In this document: piece after piece, positions 16,773 to 25,062 of the stretch
Layout: the number at the start of each line of letters is the position of its first letter
Numbering within the stretch: position 1 is the stretch's first letter
Assembly: GCA_003158115.1 (NCBI GenBank)
Contig: PMGM01000067.1
Location: forward strand, 1 to 29,013
Source: Methanobacterium sp.
GTDB taxonomy: Archaea; Methanobacteriota; Methanobacteria; Methanobacteriales; Methanobacteriaceae
Reading direction: 5' to 3'
Length of the DNA stretch: 29,013 bases
Made by a program: the position numbers and the translations under genes
The notes under the pieces: generated by a model
Told to the model about the DNA's origin: nothing
The model's input: only the letters and a program-made list of their open reading frames with translations
Databases searched by the model: none

Positions 16773-18038
16773 TTAAACATCCTTTATGGTTTTTATAGCC
16801 TCGTCAATAATGTCTAAAGTATTCTGGATATCAACATCATCATGCATCTTTGATAAAAAACAGCACTCAAACTGGGATGGTGGTATGAAAACACCTTTAT
16901 TAAGAAGTGTTTGGAAGAATATATTGAATTTTTCAGTATCAGCTGTTTTTGCATCTTCATAATTCCATACTTCATTTTCTGTGAAATATATTTGGAACAT
17001 TGAACTCAAACCTGCAACTTGATAATCTAAATTATGAACATCAAGAATATCTTGTATACCATCCCTTAAACTGTCCCCTTTAGTATTCATAGCGGAGTAA
17101 AAACTATTATTAAGTTGTTTAAGTGTCGCTAAACCTGCAGTAATTGAAATCGGATTACCATTAAATGTTCCTGCTTGATAAACATTTCCAGATGGGGCTA
17201 ACATTTCCATTAATTCTTTTTTACCAGATATGGCACCTATTGGAAATCCTCCGCCTAAAATTTTTCCGAAAGTAACTAGATCAGGTGTGACTCCAAAGTA
17301 TTCCTGAGCACCACCTTCAGAAATCCTAAAACCTGTTATTACTTCATCAAATATTAGAATAATGCCATTCTTTAAAGTTATATCTCTTAAAAACTCTAAA
17401 TATTTATCCATTGGAGGTATAATCCCAATGTTACCCATTATTGGCTCAACAATTATGGCAGCTATAGATTCACCTTCGGCCTTAATAATGTCAACTATTC
17501 CCTCTTCATTATTGAATGGTATTAAAATGGTGTTCTTTGTTGTTTCATCAGGAACTCCAGGAGAATCAGGTAGTCCAGCCGCACCAGATCCAGATTTAAC
17601 AAGTACATAGTCATGTGCACCATGATATGCTCCTTCGAACTTAATAATCTTTTTTCTGCCGGTTGCAGCCCTTGCCAGCCTAATTGCACTCATGGTTGAT
17701 TCTGTACCAGAATTTACAAATCTGACCATTTCTGCACAAGGAACTTTTTTAACTACTAATTTAGCTAGTTCAATCTCATTTTCTGTGGGTACACCATATG
17801 CAGAACCCTTTTTAAGTTGTGCTACTACTTCAGCCATTACATCAGGATTTGCATGACCAAGAACCATTGGGCCATAGGCAAGACAGTAATCTAAATAGCT
17901 TTTCCCATCAACATCAACAATTTTTGATCCCTTAGCATATTCTGCAAAGAAGGGATATGGTTTGTAAGCCCTTACAGGGGAATCTACACCGCCTGGTAAA
18001 AATTTTTTGGATTCTTTGAAGAGTTCTTCTGACTTCAT
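16773..18038 (-). CDS. hemL: Glutamate-1-semialdehyde 2,1-aminomutase
   Basis: HemL converts glutamate-1-semialdehyde to 5-aminolevulinate, the entry to all tetrapyrroles in the C5 pathway. It is a class III aminotransferase of 421 residues. Seen are [20 protein letters not shown]-type [41 protein letters not shown], and the PLP-binding lysine K259 in [19 protein letters not shown] 18038 has GGAGTGAT as ribosome-binding site, overlapping the stop of cbiC four bases upstream. The two are one operon, pairing entry and late corrin steps. Confidence 0.97.
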   Translation of the reverse strand: MKSEELFKESKKFLPGGVDSPVRAYKPYPFFAEYAKGSKIVDVDGKSYLDYCLAYGPMVLGHANPDVMAEVVAQLKKGSAYGVPTENEIELAKLVVKKVPCAEMVRFVNSGTESTMSAIRLARAATGRKKIIKFEGAYHGAHDYVLVKSGSGAAGLPDSPGVPDETTKNTILIPFNNEEGIVDIIKAEGESIAAIIVEPIMGNIGIIPPMDKYLEFLRDITLKNGIILIFDEVITGFRISEGGAQEYFGVTPDLVTFGKILGGGFPIGAISGKKELMEMLAPSGNVYQAGTFNGNPISITAGLATLKQLNNSFYSAMNTKGDSLRDGIQDILDVHNLDYQVAGLSSMFQIYFTENEVWNYEDAKTADTEKFNIFFQTLLNKGVFIPPSQFECCFLSKMHDDVDIQNTLDIIDEAIKTIKDV

Positions 18039-18042
18039 TTTA

Positions 18043-18699
18043 TCACTCCTTTTTAAGATTAATAAGGGAATTTATGGTAGCTACAGCAATTGGTGTTCCG
18101 CCTTTAGGACCATCAGTTATTAAATTAGGTATATTGGTTTTTTGAAGTGCTTTTTTAGATTCAGCAGCCCCAACAAATCCTACTGGAACACCGATTATAG
18201 AACATACATTCATGGCATTATCTTTAACAAGTTTTATAACTTCTAAAAGTGCTGTTGGTGCATTGCCAACTACTACTATCCCATCAAAGCCTTCATCTGC
18301 AGCAACTTTTATGGCTGCAGCTGCTCGAGTAATATTTTCTTCCTTCGCTATTGAAACAGCCCTTTCATCAGTAATATAACACATAACTTTGCCAGGATAT
18401 TTGTTAATCCCGATTTTAACCATGTTGATATCGGTTAAAATATCTTTTTCACTATGGATAGCCTTCAAGCTTGTCTCCACAAAGTCTTTACTAATCTGGG
18501 TTATGTTTGCATATTCTGGATCAGCTGTTGAATGAACAATCCTCTCGACAATAGCTCGTTCTTCAAACGACATATCCTTAGTTTTGTGGTTTATAAGGGA
18601 TCTTACTATCTCTCTACTTTTTTCAGCTATTTCATAGCCCTGTTTTGTTGATGCGCCCATAGAAATGGTAGCATTTGCAGAATCTTCTTTTTTACTCAT
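18043..18699 (-). CDS. cbiC: Cobalt-precorrin-8 methylmutase
   Basis: CbiC/CobH moves the C11 methyl group to C12, giving cobyrinic acid (or its hydrogen form) in cobamide synthesis; the anaerobic cobalt-early route is expected in a methanogen. The catalytic His is H56 in [29 protein letters not shown], [27 protein letters not shown] and [20 protein letters not shown] are family motifs. The length of 218 is normal. ATG 18699 has GAAGGT upstream. First gene of the cbiC-hemL operon. Confidence 0.96.
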   Translation of the reverse strand: MSKKEDSANATISMGASTKQGYEIAEKSREIVRSLINHKTKDMSFEERAIVERIVHSTADPEYANITQISKDFVETSLKAIHSEKDILTDINMVKIGINKYPGKVMCYITDERAVSIAKEENITRAAAAIKVAADEGFDGIVVVGNAPTALLEVIKLVKDNAMNVCSIIGVPVGFVGAAESKKALQKTNIPNLITDGPKGGTPIAVATINSLINLKKE

Positions 18700-18844
18700 A
18701 ATACCTTCTCAAATAAATTCTGATCTAAACTATGTGAATATCTGTTATAAATTAACTCTTGAAAATATTTTTATTGTTGTTAAAATATTGAATAAAGTTT
18801 TTAATTCGAATTACTTCAGAAATATTTTATGGATTTTTCTAAAT

Positions 18845-18856
18845 AAAATATAATAA
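18845..18856 (+). promoter_or_regulatory. Possible TATA box for a leaderless ABC permease transcript
   Basis: AAAATATAATAA lies about 25-34 bases before the ATG at 18879, the normal distance from a TATA box to the start of transcription. There is no ribosome-binding site before the ATG, so the mRNA may begin at or near the start codon. Inference. Confidence 0.3.
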
Positions 18857-18878
18857 AACCATTTAATATAATATATAC

Positions 18879-19547
18879 ATGGATATTTACAAACTGTCCT
18901 TAAAAAATCTTCGTAGGAACAGGTTAAGGAACCTATTCGCAATTTTAAGAATTACATTGGGAGTTCTTATTTTGATATTTTTAATTAGTTCTGGATTGGG
19001 TTTAAACACTTTTTTAAAACAGGCAAACTCTTTTAATCTTGAATCTAATAGTACAAATTCTCAATCCATTGTGACCACAATTGCAGACCAATTAAATTCA
19101 TTTTTAGGAACTAATCATAACAAATCCGTAGTAATAGAAAAGATCAGGGGCTTAATAAATAATATTGTGTATATTGTTGATGGAATCGCGAGTATAGTAT
19201 TTTTAGTGGGAATATTGGACATTATTAATACAATGGGTTTCAATTTAAATGAAAGAAAACGGGAAATTGTTATATTAAAAACTTTAGGATTCTCTAAGAT
19301 ACAATTACTCACGAGTCTATCCATAGAAGCTGGACTTATAGGATTGTTAGGATCTATTGGAGGAGCCTTAATCGCATCAATTGGATTGATCGTGGTAGCT
19401 AATATTATCGGAATATCAATATCAATATTAATACCACCTTGGCTTTTAATTGGAGTAATATCACTTACAACAATTTTATGCATGATTTTAGGGATTTTAC
19501 CTGCTTGGTTTGCAGTTGAAAGAAATATTACGGAGGTATTGGTTTAA
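18879..19547 (+). CDS. ABC transporter permease, short MacB/FtsX-type
   Basis: The protein has 222 residues, about half the usual MacB/Lol permease. Its N-terminus YKLSLKNLRRNRLRNLFAIL leads into TM1 (about 22-42). A short outside segment of only about 50 residues follows, then TM2 (about 92-116) ending in DIINTMGF. The conserved cytosolic NLNERKREIVILKTLGFSK comes next, then two further helices and a final WFAVERNITEVLV. The FtsX domain is thus intact while most of the extracytoplasmic MacB core is missing. The end of the loop (SQSIVTTIADQLNSFLG) resembles the last part of the normal core, suggesting an internal deletion in an ancestor. No ribosome-binding site precedes ATG 18879. The ATPase gene starts at 19549. 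Substrate unknown. Confidence 0.85.
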   Translation: MDIYKLSLKNLRRNRLRNLFAILRITLGVLILIFLISSGLGLNTFLKQANSFNLESNSTNSQSIVTTIADQLNSFLGTNHNKSVVIEKIRGLINNIVYIVDGIASIVFLVGILDIINTMGFNLNERKREIVILKTLGFSKIQLLTSLSIEAGLIGLLGSIGGALIASIGLIVVANIIGISISILIPPWLLIGVISLTTILCMILGILPAWFAVERNITEVLV

Positions 19548-19548
19548 A

Positions 19549-20220
19549 ATGAATGAACCTGAAGACTATGCATATGTTGAATTGAATGATATCTGGAAGA
19601 TTTACAAGAATGAAGATGATGTAATACATGCTCTTTCTAGAATAAACTGTTCTTTTAGGGAATGTTCATTTAATATCATAGTTGGTCCATCAGGATGTGG
19701 CAAATCAACATTGATCCGGATACTTGGTCTCTTAGAGACTCCTTCTCTAGGAGAAGTGCTGATAAACTGTGAGAACACTAGTGATCAACCTCAAAAAATC
19801 AGAAATTCCATAATTAGGGATGAAATTGGTATGGTGTTTCAGAGTTCGAACCTGATACAAACATTAAACGCCATTGACAATTTAACACTACCAATGTTGT
19901 CATCAGACAATAAAAAAGCCAAGGATCTTCTTAAAAAAGTAGGATTCACTGATTATAATAAATTTCCAAACGAAATGTCATTAGAAGAAGAACAAAGAGT
20001 TTGCATAGCTCGTGCAATGGTAAATAATCATTCATTAATATTATTAGACGAGCCCACTGGAGCTCTCCATTCTAGAGAAGCTTATGAAATAATGCAACTT
20101 CTCCTTGGCTTGAACAGATCCGAAGGTTTGACCATAATTTTAACAACAAATAATAAAAAACTCTCACAATTCGATTGTAATAAGTTTGAGATGATCGATG
20201 GAACAATATTAAAGAAATAG
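19549..20220 (+). CDS. ABC transporter ATP-binding protein with degenerate signature, D- and H-loops
   Basis: The MacB/LolD-type ATPase has 223 residues. Intact are Walker A GPSGCGKST (46-54), Q-loop Gln98 in MVFQSSNL and Walker B LILLDEPTGAL (D167, E168). The signature, normally LSGGQ, is MSLEE (143-147) and lacks both glycines. The D-loop Asp is His (H174), and the switch His is Asn (N201 in LTTNNK). Nucleotide binding is likely but efficient hydrolysis is doubtful. TTG 19510 lies inside the permease gene, so ATG 19549 is preferred; a GGAGG is 13 bases upstream, rather far. It follows the permease by one base and surely works with it. There is no premature stop, so it is not an obvious pseudogene. 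Confidence 0.88.
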   Translation: MNEPEDYAYVELNDIWKIYKNEDDVIHALSRINCSFRECSFNIIVGPSGCGKSTLIRILGLLETPSLGEVLINCENTSDQPQKIRNSIIRDEIGMVFQSSNLIQTLNAIDNLTLPMLSSDNKKAKDLLKKVGFTDYNKFPNEMSLEEEQRVCIARAMVNNHSLILLDEPTGALHSREAYEIMQLLLGLNRSEGLTIILTTNNKKLSQFDCNKFEMIDGTILKK

Positions 20221-20285
20221 AACAGATTAGTTCCAGTTAAAAAAAAGAATTGATAATAAATTTGTATTTAATAAAGATTTAAATA

Positions 20286-20720
20286 TTAATTACTATTTTT
20301 AAGCCCTTTTTGTTTGCTGATGTTTTCAGAAATAACATAAGTCCCTGAAATTTTGTCAAGAATCCTGTCATTCGAATCCCCAAATATAAATCCCAATATT
20401 ATATCTAAAATTAGGGGGAAGTAATAAATCTTTGACAAGCTCCTTATAAATGCTTTTTTATATCCCACATTTCCATTAACAGCTTTTACTTTCAGTTTAA
20501 ATAGTTTTTTTCCCAGAGTTGAATCTGATATTCCCTCCATAAATGTGAAATAAACTAGTATAATGATTGCTGCTATAATAATCCAGTAATTTAATGCAGA
20601 GAAGATGCCAAGTTGAGCAAATAGTAAGAATACAATAGCACTAACAACATACATAAATAACGTTAAAATAATTATGTCCACCAATAAAGCTGCAAATCGT
20701 CGACCCCAATAGTTTTCCAT
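20286..20720 (-). CDS. RDD-family membrane protein
   Basis: The 144-residue protein has the RDD pattern: RRFAALLVDIIILTLF with the Arg and Asp, the conserved GISDSTLGKKLFKLKV between helices 2 and 3, and DSNDRILDKISGTYV at the end. Three hydrophobic helices are seen, about residues 10-32, 42-62 and 92-112. RDD proteins are of unknown or varied function, and some are linked to ion transport. GTG at 20729 belongs to the GTGAT ribosome-binding site, so ATG 20720 is used. It stands alone on the minus strand, convergent with the ABC module. Confidence 0.88.
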   Translation of the reverse strand: MENYWGRRFAALLVDIIILTLFMYVVSAIVFLLFAQLGIFSALNYWIIIAAIIILVYFTFMEGISDSTLGKKLFKLKVKAVNGNVGYKKAFIRSLSKIYYFPLILDIILGFIFGDSNDRILDKISGTYVISENISKQKGLKNSN

Positions 20721-20898
20721 CTTTATCACATCGTTAAAGCATATTAATAAATTTTTAAATATTAGTGATCCATCTTAAATCAACATCATTTCTAATTACA
20801 ATGCTTAATTCTCTTTTATTGCTCTTTATTTATAAATATTATTACAATACCCTATCATTTTAATATAGTTTAATTTAATAAATGACTTAAATGTTAAA

Positions 20899-21909
20899 CT
20901 AGCACACCCTAGGTACAGGATCAGCAATTGGTGCTTCAAGTATCCTTTTACCGCCTAACAGAGTTTCAATAATCACATGCGAGTCGTTCGTTACTTCTCC
21001 TATTATTTGAGCATCCTTACCATACTTAGTATTTTTAATAGCCTTTAATATTTCGTCAGCTTTGTCTGATTCCACGCCCATTACAATTTTACCTTCATTT
21101 GCAACCTCATATGGATCTATGCCCAGCATTTCTGAAGCAGCAACTACTTCATCTTTTAATGGAATTTTCTCTTCATCTATGAGCATACCCACCTTTGATT
21201 TCGAGGCGAGTTCATTTAATGCATTTGCAATTCCTCCTCTAGTAGGGTCTTTCATTGCAGTTACACCCCCTATTTTAAGAGCAGCTTCAACCATTCCCCA
21301 AACAGGCGCCACATCTGATTTAAGGTCAGTTTCAAATCCGAATCCTTCTCTGTAAGACATCAATGATATTCCGTGATCACCAACACTACCTGTTAATATA
21401 ATTTTATTACCAATTTTAAGGCCAGAATCGCGAATAACATCCCCCTTTTTAACGATACCTATGCCTGTAGTGGATATGATAATTTTATCAAGTTTATCGT
21501 GTTCCATTACTTTGGTATCTCCAGTTATTATAGCCACATCAGCTTCAATGCAAACTGAATCCATTGATCTTATTATTCTCTCAAAATCATCACCAGAAAA
21601 TCCTTCGCTAATGACCATCGCATTTGCTATAGCAAGAGGCTTTGCACCCATAACTGAAACATCATTAACAGTTCCAGCAATAGATATTGTTCCTATATCT
21701 CCTCCGGGGAAGAATATTGGATCAACTGTATGACTATCTGTACTTATTACAATTTCATAATTATCAAAAGGGATTGTTCCCCCATCGTCAAGATCATCAA
21801 GGCCTACTCCACCATTAACTTTTTTATTTTTAAGATTTCCAAGTATGATTTCTGATATGAGACCTTGCATGATCCCGCCACCAGCACCGTGAGACATACC
21901 TATTTTCAT
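20899..21909 (-). CDS. hypE: Hydrogenase maturation factor HypE (carbamoyl dehydratase)
   Basis: HypE receives a carbamoyl group from HypF on its C-terminal Cys and dehydrates it with ATP to a thiocyanate, the source of CN ligands of [NiFe] hydrogenases. The C-terminus PRVC ends in this Cys. N-terminal KIGMSHGAGGGIMQGLI, STDSHTVDPIFFPGGDIG, GTVNDVSVMGAKPLAIANAM, ITGDTKVMEH, and MKDPTRGGIANALNE are AIR-synthase/HypE motifs. ATG 21921 overlaps the ribosome-binding site; ATG 21909 after GGTGAATCTT fits the family start, giving 336 residues. No other hyp gene is in the window. Confidence 0.96.
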   Translation of the reverse strand: MKIGMSHGAGGGIMQGLISEIILGNLKNKKVNGGVGLDDLDDGGTIPFDNYEIVISTDSHTVDPIFFPGGDIGTISIAGTVNDVSVMGAKPLAIANAMVISEGFSGDDFERIIRSMDSVCIEADVAIITGDTKVMEHDKLDKIIISTTGIGIVKKGDVIRDSGLKIGNKIILTGSVGDHGISLMSYREGFGFETDLKSDVAPVWGMVEAALKIGGVTAMKDPTRGGIANALNELASKSKVGMLIDEEKIPLKDEVVAASEMLGIDPYEVANEGKIVMGVESDKADEILKAIKNTKYGKDAQIIGEVTNDSHVIIETLLGGKRILEAPIADPVPRVC

Positions 21910-21921
21910 AAGATTCACCAT

Positions 21922-22257
21922 TCTCCTTTTTTAAATATTTATTATATTATTTAAATTGAATTTAAGAAAAAAATGTTCTGATTATCTAAAATCAGAAAAT
22001 TTTCAAATAAACTCATAATCGATATTTAGGATGTTTCCAACCCTTTAATTTGAAATATAAATTGAAATGTATGTAGATTCGAGAAATTTGTTCATCATAT
22101 ATTTTTTAGTTTAATTCCCAAAAAGTTCTTAATTGGGTATTAGATCATTAGCTATAAAAACTATGATATTACAATTCTTGAAAAATTGTGGATAATTATA
22201 TTAATTCATTTTAAGGATTAAATTTCATAAGCTAGATAATTATCTGCAGATGATCCA
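21922..22257. other. Intergenic spacer with hairpins
   Basis: No gene is seen. The stretch holds a hairpin TTCTGAT/ATCAGAA (21976-21997, 8-base loop), a second ACAATT/AATTGT (22171-22189), and a perfect 12-base palindrome AGATAATTATCT at 22234-22245. The last lies just downstream of the minus-strand 109-residue gene, where it could mark its 3' end. Confidence 0.4.
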
Positions 22258-22587
22258 TTAGTCTTTCCTTATGAAGACTTGAAATAATTTAAAAGGTTTT
22301 TTTGGAGGTGTGCTTGGTTTTTCACCTTGATATACTATTTTAACTTCACATCCCAATGTTATATCCTTAAATTTGTTATCTAATACTGTTGATCCGAATA
22401 CCTCCATTTCTCCTTTTTTAGTATCCAAAGTATATTTGGTACTGTGATACATTCCAACATCATCTTCTCTACGGATATATTTACCACTTATTTCTTCACC
22501 AATTGCTTCTGGTCTCCAAATTGCATCTTCTGGATCTTTAATTTCTTCCCATTCACTATTTTTTTTATTCTGCATCTTTTTAACCAT
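22258..22587 (-). CDS. Uncharacterised protein, 109 residues, OB-fold-like
   Basis: The N-terminus is charged (MVKKMQNKKNSEWEEI). A compact beta-rich domain follows: RPEAIGEEISGKYIRREDD, STKYTLDTKKGEMEVFGSTV, and LGCEVKIVYQGEKP, then a Pro/Lys-rich loop and a final strand KPFKLFQVFIRKD. The order of strands (limit on extent, GSTVLD, G..V.I.Y.G, F.VF) resembles small OB-fold proteins I associate with phage and prokaryotic single-strand nucleic-acid binders, but I cannot name the family with certainty. ATG 22587 has GAGG 11 bases upstream. It is alone between two spacers on the minus strand. Confidence 0.8.
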   Translation of the reverse strand: MVKKMQNKKNSEWEEIKDPEDAIWRPEAIGEEISGKYIRREDDVGMYHSTKYTLDTKKGEMEVFGSTVLDNKFKDITLGCEVKIVYQGEKPSTPPKKPFKLFQVFIRKD

Positions 22588-23070
22588 TTAATCCATTCCT
22601 CTCAGTTAATCATCATCAAAATTTATTATAAAAGCTTTCATTTATAAAATTAATAATCATAATTATTTAATTTCCATTCACTAGTTTATTTATCTTATTT
22701 TTCATTTTTGAAATTTTATGTACATCTAGTATTGTATCGATTATTTTAATTGTTTAATATTATTTAATCATTTTATGATGAACCCCAGCATTTAAAACAA
22801 CATATTTTTATGTCTTCATCAATAAAACATGGATCACTAAAAAAAACTGTAAATTACTGATAGTTTTTCTAGTTAAATATTTTATATTATTATTTGGATT
22901 AAAAGATATAAAAATTAAAAATATTAATATAGAGTGATCTACAAATGAAGTCTTTCCTAGAAAGATTTTTTTAGGAAATCCAAATTATATACAATTATGA
23001 TAAATATCATCCATGATGAAATTTTCATGAATATGAAATAAACTTATATTTTAAGCTTAGAGGTGAAATA
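22588..23070. other. Long spacer upstream of rps8e
   Basis: There is no supported gene in 483 bases. The stretch includes a hairpin TTTCCTA/TAGGAAA (22953-22978), a TATA-like AATTATATAC (22983-22992) and a 13-base dyad ATGAAATTTTCAT (23016-23028) near the expected start of transcription of rps8e. A C-box-like ATGATGA at 22775 was examined and not accepted as a small RNA. Confidence 0.4.
22983..22992 (+). promoter_or_regulatory. Putative TATA box of the rps8e operon
   Basis: AATTATATAC lies about 80 bases before the rps8e ATG. Transcription would begin near 23015, where a dyad ATGAAATTTTCAT (23016-23028) sits. Inference. Confidence 0.35.
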
Positions 23071-23451
23071 ATGGCAATTTGGCAAGGAAAATCATTAAGA
23101 AAACCAAGTGGTGCTCGTGCGAAGACCTACAGAAATAAAAGAAATATGGAATTTGGAAGAGACCCAGCAGATACCAAGATAGGAGACCGTAAAACCAAAA
23201 TAATCAGAACTAAAGGCGGTAACGAGAAAATTAGACTGGCAAACGAAAAAAACATCAATGTTGTGGATCCTAAAACCAATAAGATACAGGTAGCAGAGAT
23301 CATGACAGTAGTTGAAAATACTGCAAACACTCACTTTGTCAGGCGTAATATCATAACCAAAGGAGCCGTTGTAGATACTAGTCTCGGCAAGGTTAAAGTA
23401 ACCTCAAGGCCAGGCCAGCACGGCATGATAAACGGTGTGCTTGTTGAATGA
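23071..23451 (+). CDS. rps8e: 30S ribosomal protein S8e
   Basis: S8e is a small-subunit protein found only in archaea and eukaryotes. The 126 residues begin [20 protein letters not shown], the conserved basic N-terminus, followed by [35 protein letters not shown] and a C-terminal [19 protein letters not shown] 23071 has AGGTGA six bases before it. The last codons overlap the start of the DNA polymerase small-subunit gene by 17 bases. Confidence 0.97.
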   Translation: MAIWQGKSLRKPSGARAKTYRNKRNMEFGRDPADTKIGDRKTKIIRTKGGNEKIRLANEKNINVVDPKTNKIQVAEIMTVVENTANTHFVRRNIITKGAVVDTSLGKVKVTSRPGQHGMINGVLVE

Positions 23452-24091
23452 TGAAATTTTAAAGAAAGTTAACGAGTTCCTAGGGGATGTGAATAAAAAC
23501 CTCCCTGAAGGAATGGAACTCGAATATGAAGGTTTTTATGAAAGGGGTTTCTTTGTAACAAAGAAAAGATACGCCCTCATAGAAAATAGTAATATTGTTG
23601 TTAAAGGATTAGAGTTGGTTAGGCGTGATTGGGCTCCAGTTGCCAAAAAAACACAAGAAAAGGTTTTAAGAGCCATTCTTGAAGAAGCTAACCCTAAAAA
23701 AGCTACAAAAATCATCCGTGAGATAGTTGAAGAGATTAAAAAGGGTAAAATTCCCCTTGAAGATCTTGTAATACATACTCAACTTACAAAAAATCCCGAC
23801 GATTATGTTCAAATGGCCCCTCATGTTTTAGCAGCTAAAAAATCAATTGCTTGTGGGCGAAATGTTGCTAGAGGAGCTATAATTCGTTACGTAATAGTGA
23901 AAGGAAAAGAACCCATCAGTAAACGTGCAATCCCATTAGAAGATGTTGATGTTGCCAATTACGATCCAAATTATTATATCGAAAATCAGGTTCTTCCTGC
24001 AGTTTCAAGGATTATTGAAGCAATTGGTTTCTCAAAAGAGGATATATTACATAAAGAAAAACAGAGCAGTCTGGATGCATTTTTTGGTTGA
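23435..24091 (+). CDS. polB2: Family-B DNA polymerase small subunit (split PolB, thumb domain)
   Basis: This is the C-terminal piece of a family-B polymerase. In Methanothermobacter the enzyme is encoded by two genes (MTH1208 and MTH208) and both products are needed. The 218 residues align with the end of one-piece archaeal Pol[20 protein letters not shown] holds the KKRY (43-46) that follows motif [18 protein letters not shown] and [19 protein letters not shown] are thumb motifs. The motif C DTD itself is absent and must be on the large subunit. The C-terminus QSSLDAFFG is a PCNA-binding PIP box (Q210, L213, F216, F217). The start is GTG 23435, or TTG 23441/23444, all inside rps8e. Confidence 0.93.
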   Translation: MCLLNDEILKKVNEFLGDVNKNLPEGMELEYEGFYERGFFVTKKRYALIENSNIVVKGLELVRRDWAPVAKKTQEKVLRAILEEANPKKATKIIREIVEEIKKGKIPLEDLVIHTQLTKNPDDYVQMAPHVLAAKKSIACGRNVARGAIIRYVIVKGKEPISKRAIPLEDVDVANYDPNYYIENQVLPAVSRIIEAIGFSKEDILHKEKQSSLDAFFG

Positions 24092-24297
24092 TTGAATATA
24101 ATAATTAATCTTAGAGGGATAAAATTGTTAAAATTATTTTTTTACCCAAATATTAAAAACAATCCATTAAATTCTTTTTTATGGAATTGTAATATTAACT
24201 CGTATTATTCTTTTCATTTATTTAATATTTATTATCGATTTTATTCTTTAGTATATTCTGTAGTATATTTCTTATCTTTGAAAACAATGGTGCAAAA

Positions 24298-24978
24298 ATG
24301 ATAAAAGCTGTTTTTTTTGATATTGACGATACATTATACGATACCTCAGGTTTTGCAAAACTAGCTAGAAAAGCTGCATTAAATGTAATGATTGATGCAG
24401 GATTACCATTATCTCCTGATGATGCTTACACTCTTTTGAGAAAAATCATCAAAGAAAAGGGTTCAAATTATGATAGACATTTAAATGTCTTGACCAAAGA
24501 AGTTTTTGGCGAAGAAAAACCACTTTTAGTTGCTCTTGGAATGATTACATATCACAATGTAAAATTCGCATTGTTAAGATTATTCCCCGAAACCATGTCC
24601 ACACTTATTCATCTCAAGGCAAGAGGATACCATTTAGGTGTGATATCAAATGGTATAACTATTAAACAATACGAAAAACTTGTTAGATTAGGATTACATC
24701 ATTTCTTCGATTCTGTTATAACATCCCAAGAAGCAGGTGTTGAAAAGCCTGATGTTGCAATATTTGAACTTGCAATGGAGACAATGAACTGTAAAGCAGA
24801 AAATTCAGTTATGATTGGAAACAATTTTAATGACGATATCCTGGGCGCCATAAATGCAGGTATGTCTGCAGTATTTTTAACTCCAGAATTGAAAGAATCT
24901 GAAAGGGTTATAATTAAAGAAAAGAGTTTAGAACTTGATATTATATCAGATATTGGACAAATTAAGGATATTATGTAG
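24298..24978 (+). CDS. HAD-superfamily hydrolase (phosphatase)
   Basis: The 226-residue protein has the HAD motifs: VFFDIDDTLYDT (nucleophile D8, D10), GVISNG, KPDVAIFELAMETM with the conserved Lys, and MIGNNFNDDILGAINAGM. The cap is a helical C1 type between residues about 15 and 90. It is most like the archaeal group of small phosphatases acting on sugar or glyceraldehyde phosphates; the substrate is not determined by sequence. ATG 24298 has GGTG about nine bases before it. It is separated from polB2 by 206 bases and is 84 bases before the ATPase gene. Confidence 0.9.
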   Translation: MIKAVFFDIDDTLYDTSGFAKLARKAALNVMIDAGLPLSPDDAYTLLRKIIKEKGSNYDRHLNVLTKEVFGEEKPLLVALGMITYHNVKFALLRLFPETMSTLIHLKARGYHLGVISNGITIKQYEKLVRLGLHHFFDSVITSQEAGVEKPDVAIFELAMETMNCKAENSVMIGNNFNDDILGAINAGMSAVFLTPELKESERVIIKEKSLELDIISDIGQIKDIM

Positions 24979-25062
24979 AAAGGCTTCAAACCTTATCTAT
25001 TATATACATATAATAACAATAAATTTGTAAAGGGGTATTTATTGCAAAGATAAGGTGGTTGA

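Noticed and set aside
20370..20380. TTCGAATCC, a tRNA T-loop-like string
   Set aside because: It lies inside the RDD gene and no cloverleaf can be built around it. The similar TTCGAACC near 19845 lies inside the ABC ATPase gene.
22775..22860. C-box-like ATGATGA with a CTGA about 80 bases later, as in a C/D guide RNA
   Set aside because: The spacing is longer than usual for archaeal C/D RNAs and no internal C'/D' pair or terminal stem is visible. Similar ATGATGA strings near 2541 and 23013 also lack a D box.
24092..24301. 69-codon open frame between polB2 and the HAD gene, with GAGGGAT before an internal TTG and ATGA overlap with the next gene
   Set aside because: The composition is that of translated AT-rich spacer (Phe, Tyr, Asn, Ile, Leu dominate) and there is no recognisable fold. 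The overlap could be chance. Kept out of the gene list.
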